Source of the DNA: Neobacillus niacini
GTDB lineage: Bacteria > Bacillota > Bacilli > Bacillales > Cytobacillaceae
Length of the DNA stretch: 64,000 nucleotides
Assembly: GCF_000759675.1 (NCBI RefSeq)
Contig: NZ_BAWM01000092.1
Span: forward strand, 1 to 64,000
Direction of reading: 5' to 3'
In this document: piece after piece, positions 32,821 to 41,922 of the stretch
How positions within the stretch are numbered: the stretch's first letter is position 1
Layout of the letters: every line of letters starts with the position of its first letter
The notes under the pieces: generated by a model
The model's input: the letters and a program-made list of their open reading frames with translations, nothing else
The model's database searches: none
What the model was told of the DNA's origin: nothing
Position numbers and translations under genes: made by a program

Positions 32821-34350
32821 TTAATTTCGAATTAGATAATCGAATGCACCTAATGCTGCAGTTGCTCCTGATCCCATCGAAATAATGATCTGCTTATATG
32901 CACTATCTGTACAGTCTCCGGCAGCAAATACGCCCGGGATGCTCGTTGCGCCATGCTTATCTACAACGATTTCTCCCATGCGAGTACGTTCAATACCTTC
33001 ACCTAACCAGTCGGTGTTTGGAACAAGACCGATTTGAACGAAAATACCTTCTAATTCAATATGCTTAACTTCTTCAGTTTCTCGATCCATGTAGGAAATA
33101 CCATTTACCTTGTCAGTACCGGTAATTTCTTTTGTTTGAGCATTCTTAATAACCGTTACATTAGGCAGGCTGTAAAGACGGTCTTGAAGCACTGAATCAG
33201 CTTTTAACTCAGCTGCAAACTCAAGAACTGTTACATGTTTTACGATTCCTGCAAGATCAATTGCAGCTTCAATGCCGGAATTCCCGCCGCCAATAACGGC
33301 TACCCGTTTTCCTGCAAACAATGGACCATCACAATGTGGGCAGTATGCTACACCTTTGTTCTTGAACTCCGCTTCGCCTGGGACACCAACATTCCGCCAG
33401 CGAGCACCTGTTGAAAGGATGACCGTTTTACTCTTTAGAACCGCACCGTTCTCGAGTTCAACCTCTACGAAGTCCTTCTTTTCTAAACGATTTGCACGTT
33501 GAAGATTCATTACATCAATGTCATATTCTTTGACATGTTCTTCAAGACTTGCTGCGACTTTAGGACCTTCTGTATATTTTGTACCAATAAAGTTCTCGAT
33601 CCCCATGGTATCCATAACCTGACCGCCAAAGCGTTCAGCGACAATACCCGTACGAATGCCTTTACGAGCTGCATAGACAGCTGCACTTGCACCAGCTGGG
33701 CCGCCGCCAACTACAAGCACATCGAATGGTTCCTTATCAGAAAGCTCTGATGCATCTGTACCAGAACCCATTTTAGCAAGGATTTCTTCAATGGACATGC
33801 GGCCGCCGCCAAAATTTTCCCCATTTAGGAAAACCGTTGGTACGGCCATGATGTTCTTACTTTCAACTTCTTCTTTGTAAGCTGCTCCGTCAATCATGGT
33901 ATGTGAAATACCAGGGTTGAGAATGCTCATTACGTTTAGGGCTTGTACGACATCAGGACAGTTGTGGCAAGTCAGGCTGATGTAAGATTCAAAGTGATAC
34001 TCACCTTTAATCGCTTTAATTTGATCGATTACCTTTTGATCAACTTTTGGAGCTCTTCCGCTAACCTGCAAGAGAGCCAACACTAGTGAAGTAAATTCAT
34101 GTCCTAGAGGAATACCAGCAAAGGTTACGCCCGTGTCTTCACCGATACGGTTTACACTAAAGCCAGGTGTTTTCTCTAGTTCTGTTTTTTCAACCTTAAT
34201 GTTGGAGGACATGGTAGCCAATTCATCTATCAAAAGTAACATGTCGCGAGATACGTCATCGGTTCCTGCGCTGACTTTAAGAAGGATATCGCCTTCCATC
34301 AGTTGAAGATACTGGGATAACTGTGCTTTTATATCTGCATCTAGTAACAT
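32821..34350 (-). CDS. ahpF: Alkyl hydroperoxide reductase subunit F
   Basis: An FAD disulfide reductase that passes electrons from NADH to AhpC. The 509-residue protein has an N-terminal thioredoxin-like domain with the CHNC pair, an FAD motif VVGGGPAGASAAVYAARKG, the redox-active CPHC pair, the NAD-binding VIGGGNSGIEAAIDLAG and a C-terminal FAAGDCTD. It starts 12 bp after ahpC in one operon under a PerR box. A degraded fragment of a second copy lies at 51615-51745. Confidence 0.95.
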   Translation of the reverse strand: MLLDADIKAQLSQYLQLMEGDILLKVSAGTDDVSRDMLLLIDELATMSSNIKVEKTELEKTPGFSVNRIGEDTGVTFAGIPLGHEFTSLVLALLQVSGRAPKVDQKVIDQIKAIKGEYHFESYISLTCHNCPDVVQALNVMSILNPGISHTMIDGAAYKEEVESKNIMAVPTVFLNGENFGGGRMSIEEILAKMGSGTDASELSDKEPFDVLVVGGGPAGASAAVYAARKGIRTGIVAERFGGQVMDTMGIENFIGTKYTEGPKVAASLEEHVKEYDIDVMNLQRANRLEKKDFVEVELENGAVLKSKTVILSTGARWRNVGVPGEAEFKNKGVAYCPHCDGPLFAGKRVAVIGGGNSGIEAAIDLAGIVKHVTVLEFAAELKADSVLQDRLYSLPNVTVIKNAQTKEITGTDKVNGISYMDRETEEVKHIELEGIFVQIGLVPNTDWLGEGIERTRMGEIVVDKHGATSIPGVFAAGDCTDSAYKQIIISMGSGATAALGAFDYLIRN

Positions 34351-34362
34351 TTTATCTACTCC

Positions 34363-34926
34363 TTAAATTTTTCCTACTAGGTCAAGGCTTGGCTTAAGTG
34401 TTGCAGCACCTTCTTGCCATTTAGCTGGGCAAACTTCACCCGGATTGTTGCGAACATATTGTGCTGCTTTAATTTTGTTAACAAGTGTGCTTGCATCACG
34501 GCCGATACCGTCTGCATTGATTTCCATCGCTTGTACAACGCCCTCTGGATCGATGATGAAAGTTCCGCGTTGTGCAAGACCTTCTTCTTCGTCAAGTACA
34601 TCAAAGATGCGAGTTAGCTTTTGAGATGGGTCGCCAATCATAATATATTCAATTTTGCCGATTGTTTCTGAATTATCGTGCCATGCTTTGTGTGTAAAGT
34701 GAGTATCAGTAGAAACGGAATATACTTCTACACCAAGATCTTTTAGTGTTGCGTATTGGTTTTGTAAGTCTTCTAATTCAGTAGGGCATACGAATGTGAA
34801 ATCTGCTGGGTAAAAGCAAACGACACTCCATTTACCTTTAAAGTTTGCTTCACTAACATCGATAAAATCTCCGTTAAAATAAGCTTTTGCTCTGAATGCT
34901 GATACTTCTTTTCCAATTAATGACAT
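34363..34926 (-). CDS. ahpC: Alkyl hydroperoxide reductase subunit C (peroxiredoxin)
   Basis: A typical 2-Cys peroxiredoxin of 187 residues. It has the peroxidatic Cys in FTFVCPTELED (about residue 47) and the resolving Cys in GEVCPAKW (about 166). It reduces H2O2 and organic peroxides and is recharged by AhpF. AGGAGGAAATAG precedes the ATG. Its promoter has a PerR box, so peroxide induction is expected. Confidence 0.96.
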   Translation of the reverse strand: MSLIGKEVSAFRAKAYFNGDFIDVSEANFKGKWSVVCFYPADFTFVCPTELEDLQNQYATLKDLGVEVYSVSTDTHFTHKAWHDNSETIGKIEYIMIGDPSQKLTRIFDVLDEEEGLAQRGTFIIDPEGVVQAMEINADGIGRDASTLVNKIKAAQYVRNNPGEVCPAKWQEGAATLKPSLDLVGKI

Positions 34927-34990
34927 AATCTATTTCCTCCTAAAATTTGTTGGTTGTGAGAATTGTTCACAACAAATAGTAATAACTAAA

Positions 34991-35045
34991 TTAGAATAAT
35001 TCTAATACAATGTTTATTATCATATAAAATCTACTATGTTGTCAA
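34991..35045 (-). promoter_or_regulatory. ahpC promoter with PerR box
   Basis: On the minus strand TTGACA (35045-35040) and GATAAT (35021-35016) are 18 bp apart. The 15-bp palindrome TTAGAATAATTCTAA (34991-35005), just after the start site, fits the PerR box consensus TTATAATnATTATAA with two changes. A further GTTGTGA...TCACAAC repeat (34953-34973) lies in the leader. Confidence 0.8.
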
Positions 35046-35257
35046 CAAGAATGATTTCTATTTTTTTAAAATACGTTAAGGTAATACTGGAAAGCTGATT
35101 TGCAAAGGTAGACTTGATGGAGGTATTATTGGATTGGTCATTTGAGGTACGGACGGTTATTTTGTAAATTTACTCGAAAGAAGTCCAAGGATTGAATCAT
35201 AATAGTAATATCTCTTGAAGTGTAGTAGAAATTGATAAATATAAAGGATGAAAATAT

Positions 35258-36196
35258 TTGGATCGTAATACAAACGTAACTACCTATATATATACCTACG
35301 CCAGTTATGAGGATGAACGCTCGTTGCGCGAACTGGAAATGCGCTCATTGTTTGGGGCTGAATCGCAAACGAATATTTTGGAAAGCCCTTTAAAAATAGA
35401 TCCCAGCAGAAGTCCATTTATAAAGGAAAGAATTACGGTTATTTTTGAAGGGGTAAGCCTTCAAGAACTTCTCAAACAAGTCTCTACTTTAAAAGTCGGT
35501 GAGACGTTTAAAGTGATGTTTGTGAAAAATGCCAGTGCCGAGGAAACATTCGAGAACCGACGTTCGATTGAGCGAGAAGTTGGATTGGAGATTAATGGTG
35601 TTGCGGATATTCGTAACCCGCAGCGCTTGTTTGCGGTGATGAATGTAAACAGAAGATGGGTTTTCGGTGACTATATGAAAAGTGAATCTGTTTGGTTTCG
35701 CCATCAGCAGAAGCCGCATAGTTACTCCACTGCGCTGAGCACACGTGTGGCGAGAGCGGTGGTGAATATCGCCATCCCGGACCCAACAGGGATAAAGGTT
35801 ATTGATCCATGCTGCGGAATTGGCACCGTATTGGTTGAAGCTCTATCGATGGGGATTGATATCGTGGGGAGCGATAATAACCCTCTCATTCTCGCGGGAA
35901 CAAGAGAGAACATCGCACACTTTGGGCTTTCGTGTGAAGTGAAGTTTATAGATATGCGTGATATCACCAATCATTACGATGTAGCTATAATCGATTTACC
36001 CTATAATTTATGCTCTGTGATATCACCAGAAGAGCAGCTCGAAATGCTCCAAAGTGCGCGCGGGATTGCGAAAAAAGTTGTAGTCGTAACCGTTGAACCC
36101 ATCGATGAAATCCTCATCAAGGCAGGATTTGATATTGTTGACAGGGCGATTGCGAAAAAAGGGGTATTTTCCCGTGAAGTGATTGTTTGTAAGTGA
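35258..36196 (+). CDS. TRM11-like RNA guanine methyltransferase family protein
   Basis: A 312-residue SAM-dependent enzyme. An N-terminal region (about 1-150) has GVADIRNPQRLFAVMNVNRR. The Rossmann domain has DPCCGIGTVLVEAL (183-196), GSDNNPLILAGTRENI and the catalytic motif DLPYNL (246-251) in place of the usual DPPY. It is probably an N2-guanine tRNA or rRNA methyltransferase; the target is unknown. TTG 35258 follows AAAGGATG. The segment 112-150 is duplicated as a dead fragment at 22505. Confidence 0.8.
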   Translation: MDRNTNVTTYIYTYASYEDERSLRELEMRSLFGAESQTNILESPLKIDPSRSPFIKERITVIFEGVSLQELLKQVSTLKVGETFKVMFVKNASAEETFENRRSIEREVGLEINGVADIRNPQRLFAVMNVNRRWVFGDYMKSESVWFRHQQKPHSYSTALSTRVARAVVNIAIPDPTGIKVIDPCCGIGTVLVEALSMGIDIVGSDNNPLILAGTRENIAHFGLSCEVKFIDMRDITNHYDVAIIDLPYNLCSVISPEEQLEMLQSARGIAKKVVVVTVEPIDEILIKAGFDIVDRAIAKKGVFSREVIVCK

Positions 36197-36207
36197 TTAT
36201 GCTAAAG

Positions 36208-36238
36208 AAACCACCTTTCTCATGAAGGTGGTTTTTGT
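36208..36238 (+). terminator. Terminator after the methyltransferase
   Basis: AAACCACCTT and AAGGTGGTTT with TTTG. It may also serve the converging cupredoxin gene. Confidence 0.75.
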
Positions 36239-36261
36239 TAGCTCAATGTTGGTTAAAATAC

Positions 36262-36669
36262 TTAGTCTATTATTTTTAGTGATATTTTCATTGCTTCATG
36301 GTCATCCGTAGCGCCACAAACAGTTGAACAGATTAAATCATACTCGCCTGTTGTTTCTGCTGTAAATTCTGCTGGGGCATCCGCTTTAAGCTCAATTCCT
36401 AAATCATCGTTGCCAATCGTGTGCATTCCTTCTTCATTAACCAATTTAAGTTTAACTTTTGCTCCTTTTTTAATGGTCAACTCTTTATCTGAAGCGAACT
36501 CCCAGTTCGTTGCAGTGATAGTAAACTCCTCTAGATCTGATCCTGATGTCGCTTGGGCAGTGGTTTCTTCACTACCGTCTGATGTCTTCGCTACTTCATT
36601 TGAACCTCCGCAAGCAGCTAAGCCTAATGTTAACGCACCCGCTAATAAAAATAATCCAAGTTTTTTCAT
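36262..36669 (-). CDS. Cupredoxin-domain lipoprotein
   Basis: A 135-residue exported protein. The signal peptide ends in lipobox LAAC, a Ser/Thr/Glu linker follows, then a cupredoxin domain (about 48-135). Possible copper ligands are His in EGMHTIG and the motif CSTVCGATDDHEAM. Cytochrome oxidase subunit II has CxxxCxxxHxxM for CuA. Here five residues lie between Cys and His, so the site may differ. It may carry electrons or copper at the membrane surface. AAAGGAGAC precedes ATG 36669. Confidence 0.8.
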   Translation of the reverse strand: MKKLGLFLLAGALTLGLAACGGSNEVAKTSDGSEETTAQATSGSDLEEFTITATNWEFASDKELTIKKGAKVKLKLVNEEGMHTIGNDDLGIELKADAPAEFTAETTGEYDLICSTVCGATDDHEAMKISLKIID

Positions 36670-36721
36670 GCTATTCAGTCTCCTTTTTATATGTATGTTT
36701 GCAATTTTAGTTTAAGATATC

Positions 36722-36765
36722 AATTCATTAATTTCCTTGACATAGGTCATGGAAATTAATGAATT
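36722..36765. repeat. 15-bp-arm inverted repeat upstream of the cupredoxin gene
   Basis: AATTCATTAATTTCC (36722-36736) and GGAAATTAATGAATT (36751-36765) are perfect arms around 14 nt that also contain TGAC/GTCA. It lies about 55-100 bp before the lipoprotein start on its strand and may be a regulatory site. Confidence 0.6.
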
Positions 36766-36941
36766 AGTTTTATAAGGATTGTGCCCATAGTGAAAAAAAG
36801 AAGAGGAATATTGAGTACACAAAAGATAAAGATTTTGATGAGATTCAAGCCAACGTAATGATTTTGGATTATCTATCTAAAAATGAATATATAACACGAT
36901 AAGAAGTTTTCTAAGTAGAGTAATATGATTGAAATAGAGTA
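36766..36941. other. Gap with a possible short gene relic
   Basis: The plus strand reads EYTKDKDFDEIQANVMILDY then LSKNEYITR and a stop near 36902. There is no ribosome binding site or start. This may be a fragment of a helix-turn-helix protein. Low certainty. Confidence 0.25.
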
Positions 36942-36976
36942 AAGTCTGCCTATACTAGTTAAGGCAGACTTTTTTC
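36942..36976 (+). terminator. Terminator before the MBL-fold gene
   Basis: AAGTCTGCCT and AGGCAGACTT form the stem, followed by TTTTTC. Confidence 0.75.
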
Positions 36977-37012
36977 TTTAATACTTATAAAAACATGAGA
37001 GAAGGGATTTAA

Positions 37013-37876
37013 ATGCTAAAAAAGCTAGCAAATAGAGTGTATTATATGCCTCATTATTCAGAAACTGATCGTCCCGCATTAGGTTTAATTTGTGGGGATA
37101 CCTTTAGCTTGATCGTTGATTCAGGGAATTCACCTGCACATGCAAGGGATTTTCTCAATCTAGTGAAGAAAATGGATATACCGCCGGTGAAATTTGTTGT
37201 CATTACACATTGGCACTGGGATCATATTTTTGGTATCAAAACGATGGGCTTATTAACGATTAGTCACGATGAAACGAAGAAGAAATTGGAATATTTAAAA
37301 ACTCTAAAATGGGATGATGCTTCATTAGATGCACGAGTTGAGACTGGTGAAGAAATTGAGTTTTGTAGTGAAATGATAAAACGTGAAATGCCTATCCGGG
37401 ATCATTTGGAGTTGAAGGTGCCGGATATGACATTTAATAATAAGATCGAAATTGATTTGGGTGGTGTAACCTGTGTTGTTGAGCATGTTGGAGGGGTACA
37501 TGCACAGGATTCCTCCATTATTTATATTCCTGATGAAAAAGTAATGTTTCTTGGAGATTGCATATATCAGGACTTTTATAGCGGTGAATGGAGCTATGAC
37601 AAGGACGAACTCATTATCCTATTAGATAAAATAAAAAAATACGATGTAAATTACTATGTGACTGGGCATCAAAATCCAAAAACGCACGAAGAAATGTGGG
37701 GATTTTTAGATGATTTAACTAGTATCGGGGAAATCGTGGGTAAAGAGGTTATTCTTGATAAAGCTGTTACCAGATTTAAAGAAATACGAAAGACAATACC
37801 AAATGAAGAGGAACTTGAGTATATCCAAAACTTTATAAGTGGTAATCAAAAAATTGATACCGTAAAAACGGAATAG
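37013..37876 (+). CDS. MBL-fold metallohydrolase
   Basis: A 287-residue metallo-beta-lactamase-fold enzyme. It has metal motifs THWHWDH (about 64-70), EHVGGVHAQDS (about 159-169), LGDCIYQD (about 183) and TGHQNPKT (about 222). The second Asp and His positions fit a binuclear zinc site. The substrate is unknown. AGAGAAGGGATTTAA precedes ATG 37013. It stands alone. Confidence 0.85.
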   Translation: MLKKLANRVYYMPHYSETDRPALGLICGDTFSLIVDSGNSPAHARDFLNLVKKMDIPPVKFVVITHWHWDHIFGIKTMGLLTISHDETKKKLEYLKTLKWDDASLDARVETGEEIEFCSEMIKREMPIRDHLELKVPDMTFNNKIEIDLGGVTCVVEHVGGVHAQDSSIIYIPDEKVMFLGDCIYQDFYSGEWSYDKDELIILLDKIKKYDVNYYVTGHQNPKTHEEMWGFLDDLTSIGEIVGKEVILDKAVTRFKEIRKTIPNEEELEYIQNFISGNQKIDTVKTE

Positions 37877-37944
37877 ATATTATGACTGTATCATCCGGAA
37901 CTGAAATAGGGAAAAAATCCAACAGCGTGAGGAAACTGGATACA

Positions 37945-37985
37945 AAAAACACTGCAACCCTTTAGTAAAGGTTTTGCAGTGTTTT
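37945..37985. terminator. Terminator, near copy of 32728-32775
   Basis: AAAAACACTGCAACCC and GGTTTTGCAGTGTTTT form the stem, with T or A runs on both sides, so it works in both directions for the MBL and wall-protein genes. Confidence 0.8.
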
Positions 37986-37999
37986 GTTTTTTAGAGATG

Positions 38000-38788
38000 T
38001 TAGTTTAATATGGTTACCTTTAATTGTTTTCTACCAAAATTGATGGCATCTTGTTTAGAAGGAATAAAGACATCAATTTTATTTCCTTTAATGGCTCCAC
38101 CGGTATCTCCAGCAATTGCTTCGCCATAGCCTTCAACATAAACTTTACTTCCCAGCGGTATAACAGATGGGTCAACTGAAATGACCTTTTGATTTGGGTT
38201 TTCTAATAGGTTAATTCCAGTAGCCGTAATACCTGAGCAGCCTTCACATGAAGCTGTATAGGCTGTTGCTTCCACTATAATTTCCTTTGAACTTGTATTA
38301 CTAGGTGCCGCAGCTTCTACTGCAGGTGCACTTTCAGTTGGAGCAGGAGCTTCTGCATCGGGCGCACTTTCAGTTGGAGCTGGTGCTACAGGCTGTTTTG
38401 GTTGTTCTGATAAAACAATATTAGTAGTTTTTAAACCTTCAAAGATTAATAGATTTAATCCAGGATGGATGAGATCAGTATGTAATTGATTCCATTCCTT
38501 AAGTTGTGATACTGTTACCTGATGATTCATGGCTATGTCCCATAATGTGTCACCTTTTATAACCGTATAACGTATTTCAGGAGCGACGGTAAGTACATCC
38601 CCAGGGTGAATAAGGTCTGACGTAAGATTATTTAACTTTTGGAAATTTTCTAATGACATGTTGTTTGCGCGAGATAAGGCCCAAAGGGTATCCCCTTTTT
38701 GTACAGTAATACTTGCAGCTTGTACATTAGCACTTACAGTTACTGAGAGTACAGCAACTGCTAAAATTGATATAATTTTCTTAAGCAT
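38000..38788 (-). CDS. LysM and 3D domain cell-wall protein (YocH-like)
   Basis: A 262-residue secreted protein. It has a signal peptide ending near VQAAS, two LysM repeats (VQKGDTLWALSRANNMS and VIKGDTLWDIAMNHQVT), a Pro/Ala/Glu linker with two PAPTESAP blocks, and a 3D domain with VEATAYTASCEG, DPSVIPLGSKVYVEGYG and AGDTGGAIKGNKIDVF carrying the three Asp residues. It probably cleaves or remodels peptidoglycan, as lytic-transglycosylase-like 3D proteins do. ATG 38788 follows GGAGGGTAAAAG; the in-frame ATG at 38803 is upstream of that site. Confidence 0.9.
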   Translation of the reverse strand: MLKKIISILAVAVLSVTVSANVQAASITVQKGDTLWALSRANNMSLENFQKLNNLTSDLIHPGDVLTVAPEIRYTVIKGDTLWDIAMNHQVTVSQLKEWNQLHTDLIHPGLNLLIFEGLKTTNIVLSEQPKQPVAPAPTESAPDAEAPAPTESAPAVEAAAPSNTSSKEIIVEATAYTASCEGCSGITATGINLLENPNQKVISVDPSVIPLGSKVYVEGYGEAIAGDTGGAIKGNKIDVFIPSKQDAINFGRKQLKVTILN

Positions 38789-38989
38789 TCTTTTACCCTC
38801 CATGTTCTTTGGTTGCTAATTTTTAATAATCGTAACATAGAATTTTCTGAGAAAAAGAACAAGTAGGTGTTAATTCGTTTACATCCGTGGCATTTATATT
38901 GCGATAATATTTCTGAAATAATCTAGTAATCAGAAATCAATGAAACTTTTTAAACTGTAAAGTATTATCCTAAAGTTAGGAGATTCACT

Positions 38990-39091
38990 ATGCACATTAT
39001 TAAAAAAGAAGAAATTGATAGAATGAATGAAACCTTTAGAGTGGAACTCTCTAACCGATCTATGAATTATCAGCGATACCCATACTTTTGA
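38990..39091 (+). CDS. Possible 33-residue protein
   Basis: The frame opens with ATG 38990 after TTAGGAGATTCACT and reads MHIIKKEEIDRMNETFRVEL, then a basic, Tyr-rich tail ending in TGA 39089-39091. It is soluble. The good ribosome binding site is the main support. The family is not recognised. It contains one TATCAGCGA motif. Confidence 0.4.
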   Translation: MHIIKKEEIDRMNETFRVELSNRSMNYQRYPYF

Positions 39092-39095
39092 AAGT

Positions 39096-39160
39096 AGCAA
39101 GGGACTGTTAAATAGGATAAACAGGTACCACCCTATTTAAACAGTGCCTGACTCCCTCTT
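39096..39160. repeat. REP-like inverted repeat
   Basis: GGGACTGTTAAATAGG and CCTATTTAAACAGTGCC...CTCCC form a long imperfect stem. The minus strand shows GGGTGGTACC, but no T-box structure surrounds it. Confidence 0.4.
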
Positions 39161-39184
39161 TCTTTAATCGTATCAAAAGAGTTA

Positions 39185-39191
39185 TTATAAT
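39185..39191 (+). promoter_or_regulatory. -10 element of the AraC-GH39 gene
   Basis: TTATAAT stands about 80 bp before the chosen TTG start. Its likely start site lies at the alternative ATG 39197, which argues against that ATG. Confidence 0.4.
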
Positions 39192-39271
39192 TTTTAATGA
39201 AACTGCGATATCATTTGCGGCTTTTTGGGGCATTCGCTTTATCGGACAATAAGAGGTTAGGGGTGACTGGA

Positions 39272-41611
39272 TTGAACGATCCATTGTCAGATTTTCAACT
39301 ATCATTTCAACATATTGATTTACTCGTTCCAAGGGTAAATAAAGGGATCCAATTTATCCTTGTCATAAATGGTGAATTGAAAATAGAAACGTCTAGTCGT
39401 TTTTATCATTTGGAAGAAAAGGATTTGCTTGTGATTAATCGTAATCAGCTTTACCAGGTTCAGGGTAGTGAAAATAATAGGGTCATGCTATTAACCATTT
39501 CGGATGCCTTCATGGATTTTCATTACGCAGACTATCGAAATCGGCGATTTGAATGCTATTCAAGAGAAATTGATTTGGGAAGAGAGGACATGATTCTTTC
39601 GATTCGTAAGCTGCTGGCCAATGTGATGATTAGTTATTATCGACAAGATGAAAGCTATCGAATTGAGGTTAAAAGTTATATCTGTCAAATGTTACTTATC
39701 CTGATTCGAGGTTTTAAAGAAGAAGGAAGTGTCCTAGAGAAAATGGATACTGGCGATCTTCGTTTATCGCAAATCATTGACTATATGGAAAAAAACTATG
39801 ACCAGATGATTACATTAGAGGGGATTGCAAAGGAATTTTTCCTGTCTACAGGCTATCTGTCCCGATATTTTAAACAGAAAACGGGAATGGGATTTAGTCG
39901 TTTTTTAATGAATATCAGGCTTACGCATAGTATGAAGGATTTGCTTTACACGACTGACTCGATTTCGCAAATCGCTATGAATAATGGCTTTCCCAATACA
40001 AAGTCATTTTCAACCTTTTTTAAAGAAGTGTATGGTGTGACCCCGCATGTATATCGAGACAAACATTATGTAAAAAAAGAAGATTCCGTTCAAAGCTATA
40101 GCAAGGAAGATGCTTCAGATTTTATCCGCTCACCTGAAATTGTAGCAAAATTAAGCAGCATGATTTTAGATGATCAAAAATCTTATTCCCATATTGAGAC
40201 AAGGTATGAAAAGCTGCCGTTAAATCTGTCCCAACCTGTGACAATGAATTTAAATTGTCCTGATCACATTCTTGAAATTGGAGAAATTATTGAATTATTA
40301 AAGGAAGATGTACGATCTCAGGTACTCGACGTGAAAAGGGATTTGCAGTTACGTTATATCGGAGTTCGTCATCTTTTTAGCAATACAGCCATCCCTCCAG
40401 AGGTGGAAACAGATGAAGAGATTCCGACAACTTCTCCGTATTTTACTATTGATAGTGCATTGGAATTCATGAATCAGCATGATTTATCTTTGTTTGTCCG
40501 GTCCGATTATATGGATATCTCTCGAAATGAAGAATCATACTTTATAAAGCTCTCTCAGTTCATCAAACATTGCTTGCAGCTGTACGGAGAATCGTTTGTG
40601 AAACAATGGCATGTGATGTTTTACGAACCTTATTACACTGGAGTCGAAGCAAAAGAACTTCAGAGGGTTTATTTAAAGCTGCACAAAGTATTGAAAACGA
40701 TAATCCCTTCGATTCAGGTAGGTGTATATATGCCTTTTTCGTTCGGCAAAGAAAAGGCAAGTGATCATCATGCATGGCAGCTTGAACATGGAGCGTCTAT
40801 TGATTTTATCGGTTATAACGCTAACCAAAATGAGGTCATTGATTTTAAAGAAATGGCGGATACCAAATTCGATTTAGCAAAGGATTATATTAAGGAAAAA
40901 ACGGATAAGATGAAGCGGTATTTAAAAAGCAACCATTTAGAAAAACCCCTTCATCTCGTATCATGGAACACGTTGTCTGGCAATACCCGGTATACGAACG
41001 GAACTTTTTTTCGAGGAGCATTAGTCTTGAAAAATGTTTTAGATATTGCCAATGACGTGAAAACAGTTGCTCTCTGGATCAATACCATCGTCCATGAAGA
41101 AGTAGGAAAAGATAAGCGTTATCGGATGGATGGCGTCGAATTATTCCACTATTTAAACGGAAAACGCCCTGCTTATTTTGCGTTGATGTTTTTAAAACGT
41201 CTGCATGGTGAGATTGTTGCACATGGCAAGGATTACGTGATGACACAGAATGAGCGGGGATATCAATTGATTCTGATGAATAGTACGATCATCAATCCAT
41301 ATTTTTCTGTTGAAGAGACATTTCTTCAAAAACTCAATAAGGAAATTCACGTAACGATTTCTGGAATGCCGAAAGGGGAATATCAAATACGCAAGCACGT
41401 GTTTGATAAAAATCATGGAGCATTGTATACAAAATGGTGGAGTTTAAACAGTAAGCATGGCATGGATGCTGAAATGATTGATTATATTATCAATTCCAGC
41501 AGACCTTCTTTAGAGATTTTTGACGAATCGATTGAAGAGGATTGGTCATTTTATACCTATCTAACCAGTAATGCGATTCACTTTTTTGATATCCGGAAAA
41601 CCTATAGATAA
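39272..41611 (+). CDS. AraC-family regulator fused to a GH39-like domain
   Basis: A 779-residue fusion. An AraC cupin-type sensor comes first (about 10-130). Two helix-turn-helix motifs follow (about 175-280: TLEGIAKEFFLSTGYLSRYF and DSISQIAMNNGFPNTKSF with the closing GVTPHVYR). A long C-terminal TIM-barrel-like part (about 340-779) resembles GH39 xylosidases, with EPYYTGVEAKEL after WHVMFYEP. No signal peptide, so the glycosidase-like part probably serves as a cytoplasmic ligand sensor. TTG 39272 follows GGGGTGA; the longer ATG 39197 has no site. Confidence 0.8.
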   Translation: MNDPLSDFQLSFQHIDLLVPRVNKGIQFILVINGELKIETSSRFYHLEEKDLLVINRNQLYQVQGSENNRVMLLTISDAFMDFHYADYRNRRFECYSREIDLGREDMILSIRKLLANVMISYYRQDESYRIEVKSYICQMLLILIRGFKEEGSVLEKMDTGDLRLSQIIDYMEKNYDQMITLEGIAKEFFLSTGYLSRYFKQKTGMGFSRFLMNIRLTHSMKDLLYTTDSISQIAMNNGFPNTKSFSTFFKEVYGVTPHVYRDKHYVKKEDSVQSYSKEDASDFIRSPEIVAKLSSMILDDQKSYSHIETRYEKLPLNLSQPVTMNLNCPDHILEIGEIIELLKEDVRSQVLDVKRDLQLRYIGVRHLFSNTAIPPEVETDEEIPTTSPYFTIDSALEFMNQHDLSLFVRSDYMDISRNEESYFIKLSQFIKHCLQLYGESFVKQWHVMFYEPYYTGVEAKELQRVYLKLHKVLKTIIPSIQVGVYMPFSFGKEKASDHHAWQLEHGASIDFIGYNANQNEVIDFKEMADTKFDLAKDYIKEKTDKMKRYLKSNHLEKPLHLVSWNTLSGNTRYTNGTFFRGALVLKNVLDIANDVKTVALWINTIVHEEVGKDKRYRMDGVELFHYLNGKRPAYFALMFLKRLHGEIVAHGKDYVMTQNERGYQLILMNSTIINPYFSVEETFLQKLNKEIHVTISGMPKGEYQIRKHVFDKNHGALYTKWWSLNSKHGMDAEMIDYIINSSRPSLEIFDESIEEDWSFYTYLTSNAIHFFDIRKTYR

Positions 41612-41618
41612 TACCAAA

Positions 41619-41673
41619 AGGGTCTGACCCCATTACTCCTAAACTTTGGAGGCGGTGGGTCGGACCTTTTATT
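41619..41673. terminator. REP-like terminator after the AraC-GH39 gene
   Basis: AAAAGGGTCTGACCCC pairs with GGGTCGGACCTTTT around an inner CTCC/GGAG stem. A kindred sequence is at 46847-46905. Confidence 0.6.
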
Positions 41674-41869
41674 CGTTGTAAGGGTAAAAATCAACCGTAT
41701 AATTTTTACCTCAACAAACAGCAGGTTAATAAATTTACATATTGTCTGATTGATTTGCATCAAATATGACTCTCTTAACAATAAGTTTATTCTTATAATT
41801 ATCGTATAGAAACACAACAAAGGGTTCCTGAGTTTTATTATGGCGAGTGCTTTTGACTAATGTTATTCG

Positions 41870-41886
41870 GTTAGAAGCATTCTAAC
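41870..41886 (+). promoter_or_regulatory. PerR-box-like palindrome before the MFS-M20 operon
   Basis: GTTAGAA-gca-TTCTAAC has perfect 7-bp arms. Its core TTAGAAGCATTCTAA differs from the ahpC PerR box TTAGAATAATTCTAA at two of 15 positions. TTGACT lies 12 bp upstream. Confidence 0.55.
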
Positions 41887-41922
41887 TATATCAAGGACCT
41901 ATTAAAATATAGGAGGCAAATC

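Noticed and set aside
36766..36902. Small plus-strand gene before the MBL-fold gene
   Set aside because: No start codon with a ribosome binding site; kept only as a possible relic.
39096..39160. T-box-like GGGTGGTACC on the minus strand
   Set aside because: No specifier stem, no antiterminator/terminator pair and no downstream amino-acid gene in the right orientation. The match is part of a REP-like palindrome.
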